Part shown: piece by piece, positions 48,431-58,228 of the stretch | How positions within the stretch are numbered: the stretch's first letter is position 1 | Layout of the letters: every line of letters begins with the position of its first letter | NCBI GenBank assembly: GCA_026874595.1 | Contig: CM049309.1 | Span: 28,711,033 to 28,775,032 of the forward strand | DNA: 64,000 nt | Reading direction: 5' to 3' | Source of the DNA: Sipunculus nudus | Lineage: Eukaryota > Annelida > Sipuncula > Golfingiida > Sipunculidae | Notes under the pieces: model-generated | Told to the model about the DNA's origin: nothing | The model's database searches: none | What the model saw: only the letters and a program-made list of their open reading frames with translations | Program-made: the position numbers and the translations under genes

Positions 48431-48832
48431 AGTCTGGTAATGACAGCTCTAGCCGTTTCTGAGATTTTAATGTTAGTTTGCTTTTTTGGACAGATGACTA
48501 AGTTCCACCTCGTGTTCAATCTCCAAACTGAAACCATTCGAACAAACTTGAGATAGATTGTTCCAGAGATCATTTCTTAGCAATATTGGACAATTTGGCT
48601 GGACAGTTTCGCAGAAGAAGATTTTTAAAGCTTTTTTTTAGCTTTTTCCCTTTAAAATCTCAGTAAATGCAGATAGCCAAAAAATAAACAAAATCCGATA
48701 GAGCTTTTCAGATGACTGTTTATTTACAAAAAAAATTGGTGATGCTTGTTCCTGACGTTTTTGAGATAGCTATGGTTAACCTACAGACGACGGACGATGC
48801 TGCACCATAGCATAAGCTCACTGGTTCGCTAA
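48431..48832 (+). mobile_element. E-family element, copy 2
   Basis: It matches about 2,013-2,443 with the same terminal GACGACGGACGATGCTGC...GGTTCGCTAA. Its 5' junction with D sequence lies near CTCTAACTCTAGTCTGG. Confidence 0.55.
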
Positions 48833-49540
48833 TAATCTGTTTCGAGATATTACTGTAAGACATAAGATTTAATAGTTTAAAAAAGATTATTTCAAAACTG
48901 TGTCCTGTAGAATTCTATTAGTGAGACGGAAGAACCAACAAGCAGGCGAATTTGAGGACAACTGACAAACAAACAGACATAGTGACAAAGGGACACTAGA
49001 TGAAGACAAGATGACTTAACCAGGTTATGGGGAAGACTCAGAGGAAGAAAATAAGCTATAGTTTATGTAATTGAGGTTTCTAGTTTTGGAGATATGGCCA
49101 AATAATGATATATTGGGGATGTTCGACCACAGCACCATCTAGTGGACATATCCTGAAGATGATGAATGCGTTTTGTGATATTAGTGAATGGCATGAGATG
49201 TAATCGTTTCAAAAGGATTCCTCCAAATATCTGGCTTGTTGATTGCTATATGTGAGATGCAAGAACCAGCAAGTAGGCGAATTTGAAGATAATTGACAAA
49301 CAGACGGGCATACTGACAAAGTAACACAAGATGGACACCAGATGACGTTACCATGTTTTGCAGAAGGCCAAGAGAAAGAAAATAAGCTACAGTTTGTGTA
49401 ATATAGGTTTACTCTTACAGAAATATGTGCAAAAACTGATTTGTTTGGATGGGTCTAGTGCAGCGCCCCCTAGCAGCCATATCCGGGAAAATGAAAAAGA
49501 ACTTTTGAGATATTCGTGTAAAAGATAAGATGAAGGAACA
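48833..49540 (+). repeat. F-family fragment (two units)
   Basis: Two diverged F units, with GGCGAATTTGAGGACAACTGAC at about 48,946 and a later variant at 49,275. A CTCF-like motif is at 49,463-49,476. It ends where a D terminal hairpin appears. Confidence 0.6.
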
Positions 49541-50249
49541 AACATACGCGGGTCACGAACATGCTTGCGAAAATCGAAGATTTCCGGCAAGCAATAAAGT
49601 TGTGACTGTGCCTCCAACATGTGTCTTGGTATGGCAAAAAACGGCGCGAGATTTGACGAGACTAACAATGTGACCCCTGAATGTGACTGCGAGTGTCAGC
49701 CGCTATCCAGCGCTGCAAACCATGTGTCTGTAGCGTAAAAAATGACAGAATTATAGGCATTTCTTTGAATGGTCACGTGTTCTCGTTTCACGAGAAACGG
49801 TGGGAGATATGACGAGACTTGCGATTGAATGGCTTAGAACTAGAGGGATGCTGTCTAACGGCAAAAACCAGACCTGTCTATTGCAAATATCAACAGAGAT
49901 AGAAGCTGGAAAACTCCAAATTTTCAGATTGTCAAGTTTTACCCCAAAATTTGGTAACCATGGTAACGGCAGCACAAAGCAACATGTGCGAAGGGATAAG
50001 CCAATGTTCCTAGTTTCAGATACGACCAAAAAAAAAATGGTGTCACGTTTAATATTTTTTGAGATATTGCAGAAAAATGATATGTTCCCTAAGCAAAATG
50101 AAAAGTTTGCCACTGCTTTGCTGCAGCCGTGCTGCAAAGCAGCAGAAACCAAAATAGGCTGCAAGAAGAGTGTGCAGGAAGGCTGCGGCTAGTTGCATGC
50201 TTCCCGCTGCCTGGCAAAGGCTGCAGGAAAGTGTGCAGCAAATCTGAAT

Positions 50250-50490
50250 TGTGTGTTGGAAGGTTGCAGGAGGGTTGCGGCTAGCCTCAGTCCTATAGAG
50301 TATTTTAATACTGTGTGCAGGAAGGCTGCGGGAGGGTTGCGGCTAGCCGCAGCCTCATAGAGTTAACTGGATGCTGTGCGCAGGAAGGCTGCGGGAGGAT
50401 TGCGGCTAGCCGCAGTCTAATAGAGTTAATTGGATGCTGTGCGCAGGAAGGCTGCAGGAGGGTTGCGGCTAGCCGCAGTCTTTTACAGTT
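50250..50490. repeat. 63-bp minisatellite with GCGGCTAGCCGC palindrome
   Basis: About four units of the form GTGCGCAGGAAGGCTGCGGG...GAGTTAATTGGATGCT. Two or three contain the perfect 12-bp palindrome GCGGCTAGCCGC. Confidence 0.85.
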
Positions 50491-51597
50491 TTATTTGCTC
50501 TACTATTTCCTGTCTTACCCTGCTGTGATTGGCTGAACTGATTTTGGAGGGAAAGGCAGCCATTTTTGCAAAATTAGTAAAAGACAGTGCTTTGTTAGCT
50601 CTTCTAAAAATATGAAGATCTGTGCCAAATAGCTCAAGTAAGAGTAACATTCAACAGATCCAGCATGTTCAGAGGACTCATTGGATTAATTAGAACATAC
50701 AATTAGTTGATGGGAGGAACAAAGAGAGGGTGTTATGTTACTACCACCAGTAAGTTTGAACTACATATTTGTACCCTAAGGGATGCCGCAGCAAGCATTG
50801 ATAAAGGGCTGCCCAGCACTGATAAGATTGATTTTTCCTCAAGTAATTTTATACACAGAAAGTGTAGTATTAAATTTTATTTTGTGGAAAAGTAAAAACT
50901 AAGTCTAAGATTAATGGTGGGATTGAAAGATGTTTTCAAGCTGGAAGGCAGATAAATCAAAGGCAGCATGAAAACAATTCTGTGGTTAACGTGTATATCA
51001 TGCATTTATTGAACTCCAATGCATTTTGAGTTTTATTGATTTGAATATGAAACAGTAACTTTAAATAAGGTTTTGTTTTCATCTTCACACAAACTTTAAA
51101 ATTCTCAGGCTAAGCTTCATTTAAAGTTGATTTGCTAAATTCTGTTTGACTTATGTCTATAGATGTCACCCTAAGTAAACGGGAAATTTCTAACAATATT
51201 GAAGTAACCCAATGTCACTTTGTGGTTCATGTTTCCAGTCCTTGGCCTGACAATATACTCACCCAGAACTTTTATTCAGCTATGTAGCTACACAACTTCA
51301 TGCAGGATTTGTGTGACTGCATGTGTAGTGTGTACTCTGATTCATATTCATCAAGGTGTAATTTCTAACAAAGCTTGATTAAGTTTGGTTTATATTTAAA
51401 AGCCATTATGGATTAAGGTTTAATTGTATGTGCAAATTAAATGGAGTTTCATGAGAGCTTGTTCTGTTGAGTACCTGCATTTATATTTGGAGCAGAGACA
51501 GTCACTGACTAATGACATGGCATGTCTGCTTGTACACAATAACTGAGCCCACGTGCTATTGTTTATACATATCATGGCTGCCATCTAATTGGCCCCT
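50491..51597. other. TIR-element interior, no gene recognised
   Basis: AT-rich. Short frames only, for example 62 codons at 50,707-50,895. No domain is recognised. Confidence 0.5.
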
Positions 51598-52230
51598 GCT
51601 GTGGGAAAGTGTGCGAGAAGGATGGGGGAAAGTGTGCGAGAAGCTGCAGAAAGTGTGCAAGGCTGCAGGAAGTATGCGAGAAGGCTGCGGGAAAGTGTGC
51701 AAAAAGGCTGCGGGAAAGTGTGCGAGAAGGCTGCAGGAAAGTGTGCGAGGCTGCGGGAAGTGTGCGAGAAGGCTGCGGGAAAGTGTGCGAGAAGGCTGCA
51801 GGAAAAGGGCTGCGGGAACATTGGTTGCAGCAAGCCTGCAGCAAGGTTGCCGCAAACTAATTTGCATGGCAAATTGTGACCTTGCTGCAAGGTTGCTGCA
51901 AAGCTGCGGGAAAGTGTGCGAGAAGCTGCAGAAAGTGTGCAAGGCTGCAGGAAGTGTGCGAGAAGGCTGCAGGAAAGTGTGCAAGAAGGCTGCGGGAAAG
52001 TGTGCGAGAAGGCTGCGGGAAAGTGTGCGAGAAGCTGCAGGAAGTGTGCAAGGCTGCAGGAAGTGTGCGAGAAGGCTGCGGGAAAGTGTGCGAGAAGGCT
52101 GCAGGAAAAGGGCTGCGGGAACATTGGTTGCAGCAAGCCTGCAGCAAGGTTGCCGCAAACTAATTTGCATGGCAAATTGTGACCTTGCTGCAAGGTTGCT
52201 GCAAAGCTGCAGCAAGTTTGCAGCAACAGT
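51598..52230. repeat. GC-rich 23-bp minisatellite, duplicated as 300-bp blocks
   Basis: Units of the type GGCTGCGGGAAAGTGTGCGAGAA repeat about 20 times. A larger block with GGTTGCAGCAAGCCTGCAGC and AATTTGCATGGCAAATT occurs twice, 303 bp apart. Frames up to 247 codons are open on both strands because the unit lacks stop codons. The Lys/Cys/Arg-rich frames are not credible proteins. Confidence 0.85.
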
Positions 52231-53272
52231 GCGCGGCAAGCTTGTTTTTTGCTAAGGGTTACAGTGTTTCAGGTACCACGCCCCCTGGTGGCTATTTCCA
52301 AAAAATGAAAAACTGATTTCGAGATATTTATAAATAACACAAAATATATCAATTTCAAAGCCATTGTTAAAAAAATGCAACCTGTAGGTCATATTTAATG
52401 AAATCTCGAAGACTCTCGTTTGACGAGAAACGGTGCGAGAGTTTGCAAGATTTTTGATTGGATCACCGAGAACTCACCAAGGGCTACAAGATGCAAAAAA
52501 ATTGACCTCTCCAGCATAAAAACTGACAGAGTTAGAAGCTGAAAACTGCATATTTTCAAAATTCAAAAGTTTTACCCCAAAAATAGAGAAATCTGGCAAT
52601 AGCGCACTTTGGCACCTATGCGCCAAAATAAGCCCATGGACCCCAGTTGAAGGTGCTGCGATGGAAATGGCCCAATGTTTAATAGTTCTGGAGATATAGC
52701 ACGAAAACAAATTTTCATGGTTTTTCATCTGCAACGCCCCCTGGCGGCCATTTCCAAAATCTGGAAAAACAATTTCGAGATATTCTTGTGTTACATAAAA
52801 TATCTCAGAATCAGTACGATTGCTGCAAATTTGAAAAATGTCACGAAATCCCATGATTCCTCCCCAAAAAAATGTAACCATGGTAACGGCAAATTTAAGT
52901 GAGCTACATGTCAAAAGAAAGGCCTTGGAATGCCGATTAAAATGAGCCATGTTTGAAGTGGCTATGACAAATGGTAATGGAGATATGAAGAAAAGAGCAC
53001 TTTAGAAACTTTTGATGACCTTGACCTTGACCTTTGACCTATATTGACCAAAAACAATAGGCTTCTTGCATTTTTGATTATCTATAAAGTGTGTAAGTTT
53101 GAAAGTGATTGGTGCAAAATTGAGACCTGTAGAGAGATCACAGACAAACAGACAGACATCCGCGACTGACCAACCAGCTTGCGAAAATCGAAGATTTCCG
53201 GCAAGCAACAAACAAACAGACATACGCAACTGACCAATATGCTTGCCGAAATCTTTGATTCCGGCAAGCAAT

Positions 53273-53928
53273 AAATTCCTGAAGACCAATCTTGTGGAGT
53301 AGCTAAACCATGCACACTTCTCTAAGTGACTATGACATGCTATATGTGCTATATGTGAAAACTCAGCTTTTAATATCTGAAATAAGGTACATATTATCAA
53401 TAATTTTTTTGTTATTTTAAAAATATTCAAATTTAAAACCACTCTAAAAAGTTTTCCCAAGAGCAGATTTTAGCAGATTTTGGATATGTCATTCTACAGA
53501 CTCTGGTACATTGAAAAACACCAAAATCAACTTTCTACCATTTTTCCTTGTCAAACCCTCTGTAGACCCGACTACAATAAAGAGAGATTTCCATATTCAA
53601 TATACCAAATATGTGAATAATCAAGGTCAAGGCCACTCCCATAGTAAAGGTCATGTCCCTATTTTAAATAGACTTAATTCTCTCACCTTTAACTATGCAC
53701 ATGTCAAGTTTGGTAAAGATCTATGAAATATTTTAGCTGGGGCAGGAGGGTGGGACCATGTTAAATCCATTGTATCCCGACTTTGTCTAGGGATACAAAA
53801 ATGTTAAAATAGTTCATAGTTACCAAACACGTCCTCTGGTCTCAATTTTTCTTTCAATATGATGACTGCAATAATGGCATTTACTGGAAGAAAAAAGGAG
53901 TAATTAAAAGTTGAACTGAGGCAATAAA
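53273..53928. other. Apparently unique non-coding stretch
   Basis: No repeat, gene or RNA recognised. The nearest elements are the D end at 53,272 and an A 5' end at 53,929. Confidence 0.45.
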
Positions 53929-55008
53929 CAAGTTATCCTTGGATCATGATGCTCAGCTGACTAGCATTACATTATTGACTAAACATTCACAACAGGAATC
54001 TTGTCAGCTGAAATGCCAAATTGAGGTTTACTTCACATGTAATCTTGACCTTTGACCTTCTGACACCAAAGTAGCCAAAGTGATGGATCACACCTTTGTG
54101 AAGAACAAGGGAAAAGTTAATCTGTGGAACAGATCCAATATGTCCCCTGCATGATTTGGGAATAGCTAGAAAAGTGAAGAATACATGTATGATTTTTGAG
54201 ATAGGTCAATGTCACAGACCAAGATTACCTCTGTGACCTTGAAAACAACATGAAGGTCATCCATATTCGAGCTTGATCTAACCCTTCATGAGGTTCATCA
54301 ATGTTACAAGGTTGGTGATTGTGCCTCAAATTCTTAGTTATTGTGTTAACATCATTTTAGTTAGCATTATTGCTGCTGTGACCTTGAAAAATATGTCAAG
54401 GTCATTCATTCTGATAAATGAGCAAGCCTTTCATTAGGTACATCAAAGCTGCAAGTTTGGTGAGTGCACTTGAAATTCTTTTTGGGTCATTGTGTTAACA
54501 TCATTTTAGCATTATCGCCCGTGACCTTGAAAAATGCGTCATGGTCATCAATTTTCAAACTTGACCTAGCCCTTGATGAGGTGCATCATTGCTGTAAGTT
54601 TGGTGACTGTACCCCATTTCTTTTTTGAGTTATTTCTTTAACATTATTTTAGCATGATCACCTCTGTAACCTTGAAAAATAGGTCAATGTCATTGATGTT
54701 CGGACTTCACCTTGCCCATGAAAAGATGCATCATTGCTGTAGGTTTGGTGACTGTACCTGAAATTTTTCTGAGTTGTTTTGTTAACATCATTTTAGCATT
54801 ATAGCCTCTGTGACCTTGGAAAAATGGGTCAAGGGTCTATGGTGACGGTGGGGTGTGTTTCTAATCATGACTGGTCTATAGCAGCTAGTTAAACAAGATT
54901 TTGATAAAACTTTGCATGCTGACTGGGATATATGTGTAAACCATAAGGACGTTACTTGCAAAAGCATGCAGGTGTCTTACCATGGGCCTCAGTCCTGAAA
55001 ACTGAGGG
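53929..55008 (+). mobile_element. A-like element with 145-bp tandem core, 3' end absent
   Basis: The 5' end is a decayed A end (ACAAGTTATCCTTGGATCATGATGCTCAGCTGACTAG). The core, 54,195-54,850, has five units of about 145 bp (GTGACCTTGAAAAATAGGTCA...GTAAGTTTGGTGACTGTACC) starting near 54,234, 54,380, 54,521, 54,666 and 54,810. No microsatellite or hairpin follows before the next A 5' end at about 55,009. An exact DR1 is at 54,046-54,058. Confidence 0.5.
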
Positions 55009-55431
55009 AAACAATGGATCCATGGGTAATGGTGCTCAGCTGAAGTTGACCTAGAAGGTAAAAATCTAAAATAATAACAAATGGGGATAAAATTTGAGAG
55101 GAAGAGGTAATATAGGCCATGGGTTTGTTGAGATGATTGGTTTGTATTGAAGAGTAAGAAATTGTTGCAAATAATATTTTGCATGGGCTGATTTTGGGGG
55201 GAGGGGCAGGCACACTCCCCCTTTTTTTACCTAACCAAAGAATATAATGCATTAAAGCTACCCCAGATTGCATGATTACAACCTATTTAAAAAAAAAAAA
55301 AAATATAATACATTTAAGCTACCCCAGATTGCAGGATTACAACCTAAATTTTCAAAAAGTTTCTACACCTGGGGGGGGGGGTGTACCTAGGTGCTCATAA
55401 TCATATTTTTGGCCAATTGCTTGCAGAATAT

Positions 55432-55446
55432 AGGTCACCATGACCT
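55432..55446. promoter_or_regulatory. ERE-like palindrome (AGGTCA IR3)
   Basis: AGGTCACCATGACCT, identical to the sites at 5,298 and 5,518. Confidence 0.5.
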
Positions 55447-55746
55447 ACTTTCAGGTTTCAAAGGAGATTTGGCCAGAACTTCCTTTGATATTGTGTTATA
55501 AGATTATACACCTTACAGTTACAACTTGTGTCCGGTCTGACTGTCTGGTGGTTCAAAATCATGTTTTTGGCCAGTCGCTTGCAGAATATAGGTCATCAAG
55601 ACCTAATTTCAGGTTTCCAAGAACATTTGCCAAAGACTTCCCTGATTATTACATTGGAAGATTCTAGGGCTAACGGATTCAGTTTGAGCACATCTAACTT
55701 CCAGGGTGCTAAAATCATGTTTTTTTTTCTATAGCTCACAGAATAT

Positions 55747-55761
55747 AGGTCACAGTGACCT
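55747..55761. promoter_or_regulatory. ERE-like palindrome, vitellogenin-type
   Basis: AGGTCACAGTGACCT contains GGTCACAGTGACC, the core of the classical Xenopus vitellogenin A2 estrogen-response element. Confidence 0.5.
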
Positions 55762-55998
55762 AATTTCATATTTCCGGAATTTACCCAGGACCTCCCTGAA
55801 TGTAACATCAGAAGATTGTAGGCCAAATGGATACAATTTGTGCCATGTCAAACTTTCTCAGTGCTCAAAATCAGGTTCCCATTGATTTGATAAGGACCTA
55901 CCTAATGTACAAATAAAAGTTTCTAGGTCTAACAGTTATGGTTTGTGCCCTTTTATCATCAGCACTGCTTCATTAGAAGGTCTCAAAAAAAGAGTAAA

Positions 55999-56334
55999 AC
56001 AAGTGATCCATAGGTCACAGTGCTCAGCTGAAGTTGACCTTGTAGGTGAAAATCTGAAGTAAAAACAAATGGAGATAATTTATAAGAGGAAAAGGTTATG
56101 GTTGGTTCATATTGTAGGTTCTGTATTGATGAGTAGGGAAAGTTTTTTTCAATTTTATAAAATGTTGCAATAATAACTGAATGTCCCCAGTGCACATATC
56201 AAAAGACTTGATGGGGGGGGGGTGGAACTTTCTGCATATATATACAGGATATGAAATTTAATTCCACAGTGCTTACAAGAAAAAAAGTATTCGCAATTGC
56301 TGAATATTTAAAAATGGACAGACTGACAGTTGGA
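55999..56334 (+). mobile_element. A-family 5' fragment
   Basis: ACAAGTGATCCATAGGTCACAGTGCTCAGCTGAAGTTGACC is an A 5' end, collinear with the one at 55,009 for about 150 bp (GTAAAAACAAATGGAGATAA). A G10 run is at about 56,213. It ends in a degenerate GACAGACTGACAG stretch. Confidence 0.5.
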
Positions 56335-56453
56335 CTAGACAACCATAGGTCTAGCCCTTGACGGAAATAACTTGGAAATAGTCAAATGAGTGAGCAATGA
56401 AGAAGAGGAAGAAAATGATCCACTGTTTGTGAAGACAGGAACAATATTGACAA
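56335..56453 (+). mobile_element. D-like 5' end fragment
   Basis: CTAGACAACCATAGGTCTAGCCCTTGACGG is a diverged D 5' end that keeps the small hairpin. It is cut by a C element. Confidence 0.4.
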
Positions 56454-56829
56454 CTAGATGTGTCGGAACGACACAAAATGCCCCGCCTGGGGCAAATTAG
56501 AAACATTTGTTAAATTTTGTAAAATTTTTTAAGTTCAGGAGGTGTTGTATGGTCAGAAGTAGGTCAACAAGGGCAAAATGCAAACTCGATCTGTAAAGCC
56601 TGTCATTATCAAGCAACACACCAAAAATCAGGCAGGCATTGTGAAAAAAGTCCATATATGTGCATTTTTCATGAAACTTCTGTCTTTCATGAAAATTTCT
56701 ATGTTCAGGATCTGTCATATGGTGAAAAATAGGTTAACAGGGACGAAACGCAAACTCGATCTGTAAGTGGTCATTATGTGCCCACAGACCAAACATTAGG
56801 CCAGTATCTGTAAGCATTGCATTGCGAAA

Positions 56830-57509
56830 CTAGAATATTAGCAAAAGTTGATAATCATTTATAAATTTAAATTGGAGAGGTATATACCATGTTTCATAAC
56901 AATCCACCAAATGCTTCCTGAGAAATAAGCTCCTAATTTTTTTTCTATACTAAGCTCTGTGACCTTGAAAAGTAGGTCAAGATCACCCATCTTTGAACTT
57001 GACCAAGATTTGTAAATATAATGCAATAGCACTGAAGAAATGAAGTTCCTGTGTTGAATACCTTTGGAGATATCCTGCACAAAAGGCCAAAATTGGAAAA
57101 ATCCGATAAAATTTCATTAAAAAATCAGAAATTGCAGGTGGCGCCACCAAAATTGTGCAGCACATACTGACCATCAGTCCCAATGATCATAGTAAGTTTT
57201 GTGAAAATCCACACAATTGTTCCAGAGATATAAACTTCTGAGTGTTTTTCTATAATCAGCTCTAAAATGTAGAAAAATGGGTCAAGGTCACCCATCTTCG
57301 AACTTGACCGAGATTTTATCAATATACATCTTCACTGCTGAAATAAAATTCCAACAGTGAATCCTTTTAGAGATATCCCGCTCACAAGGTAAAAGTTAAC
57401 AGACGTGGAATGGATGGACAGACAGACACTGGACAGACAGATGGACGGACAGACAGATGGACAGCTTGGGTGACGACAATAGCCCATCAGCCTATGAGCT
57501 AAGGGCTAA
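56830..57509 (+). mobile_element. G-family element nested in C, copy 2
   Basis: CTAGAATATTAGCAAAAGTTG to GAGCTAAGGGCTAAA, 680 bp. It contains GGTGGCGCCACC at 57,137-57,148 and a GACAGACAGATGGACGGACAG microsatellite near 57,417-57,470. It is longer than copy 1 by a segment around the palindrome. Confidence 0.6.
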
Positions 57510-58228
57510 AAACGGCTGTACATGTGTATTTGTCATGAAAATTTCTATTTTTCATGAATTTTTCTAAGTTTAGGAGCCGTAAAACGGTCAAAAGTAGGTC
57601 AACCGGGACTAATCGCTAACTCGATCTGTAACTGGTCATTATCTGCCCACACACCAAAAATCAGGCCAATATCTGCAGGCATTGCAAAAAAAAGTCCGTA
57701 CATGTGTATTTGTCATGAAAATTTCTATTTTTCATGAATTTTTCTAAGTTTAGGAGCCGTAAAACGGTCAAAAGTAGGTCAATTAGGATGAAAAGCGAAC
57801 TCGATCTGTAACTGGTCATTATCTGCCCACACACCAAAAATCAGGCCAATATCTGCAGGCATTGCGAAAAAAAGTCCGTACATGTGTATTTGTCATGAAA
57901 ATTTCTATTTTTCATGAAATTTTCCAAGTTTAGGAGCTGTAAAACGGTCAAAAGTAAGTCAACCAGGACGAAACGCAAACTCAATCTGTAACTGGTCATT
58001 ATCTGCCGACACACCAAAAATCAGGCCAATATCTGCAGGCATTGCGAAAAAAAGTCCGTACATGTGTATTTGTCATGAAAATTTATATTTTTTCATGAAA
58101 TTTTCCAAGTTTAGGAGCTGTAAAACGGTCAAAAGTAGGTCAATCGGGATGACACGCAAACTCGATCTGTAACTGGTCATTATCTGCCCACACACCACAA
58201 ATCAGGCCAATATCTGCAGGCATTGCGA
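57510..58228 (+). repeat. 180-bp tandem array of C family
   Basis: Units repeat at 57,513, 57,693, 57,873 and 58,053 (GTCCGTACATGTGTATTTGTCATG). Each holds TCGATCTGTAACTGGTCATT and CAGGCCAATATCTGCAGGC. Confidence 0.9.

Larger units (their letters stand above)
50087..52258. mobile_element. 2.17-kb TIR element with GC-rich minisatellites
   Basis: The ends CCCTAAGCAAAA and TTTTGCTAAGGG form a 12-bp terminal inverted repeat with one mismatch. TT flanks both sides, and the D unit at 43,326-43,334 (ATATGTTACAG) shows the uninterrupted site. Inside are a 63-bp repeat block (50,250-50,490), about 1 kb of ordinary AT-rich DNA and a roughly 23-bp minisatellite (51,600-52,230). No transposase motif was recognised, so it is likely non-autonomous. 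The superfamily is unclear: CCC/GGG ends recall piggyBac, but the flank is TT, not TTAA. Confidence 0.7.
49541..53272 (+). repeat. D unit 5, split by a TIR element
   Basis: A terminal hairpin (about 49,562-49,593) is followed by GTTGTGACTGTGCCTCCAAC at 49,599, then a deletion of most of the GC-rich block (CAACATGT joins GTCTTGGTATGG). The unit then runs to 50,086, is interrupted by a 2,172-bp insertion, and resumes at 52,259. CTCF-like motifs are at 52,278-52,291 and 52,734-52,747, a DR1 at 53,028-53,040, and two terminal hairpins at 53,177-53,207 and 53,241-53,270. Confidence 0.7.
55009..55995 (+). mobile_element. A-like element with ERE-bearing units
   Basis: The 5' end is ACAATGGATCCATGGGTAATGGTGCTCAGCTGAAG. 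A 46-bp segment (ATATAATGCATTAAAGCTACCCCAG...) occurs twice (55,244 and 55,303), separated by an A15 run. Three units of about 155 bp match those at 4.9-5.7 kb, with GAATATAGGTCA starts at about 55,427, 55,582 and 55,741. It ends with a CTCAAAAAAAGAG block, as other A units do. Confidence 0.5.
56454..58228 (+). mobile_element. C-family element, copy 2, with G nested
   Basis: The 5' end is CTAGATGTGTCGGAACGACAC, as in the copy at 6,504. G is inserted at the same point (56,830-57,509). The 180-bp core then repeats four times. The C 3' hairpin is missing: the array stops at GGCATTGCGAAAA and joins A-type sequence. Confidence 0.6.

Noticed and set aside
39139-50192. Conserved 102-130 codon plus-strand frame and 114-137 codon minus-strand frame in each D unit
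   Set aside because: Both strands are open over the same DNA in all copies, there is no domain, and the differences between copies do not avoid amino-acid change. The frame also lies across non-coding motifs such as the X-box-like palindrome.
50707-50895. 62-codon frame in the TIR element interior
   Set aside because: No recognisable domain, no supporting context, and a length expected by chance.
51512-52255. 247-codon plus-strand and 227-codon minus-strand frames
   Set aside because: They are products of a stop-free GC-rich minisatellite, with low-complexity composition and openness in nearly all frames.
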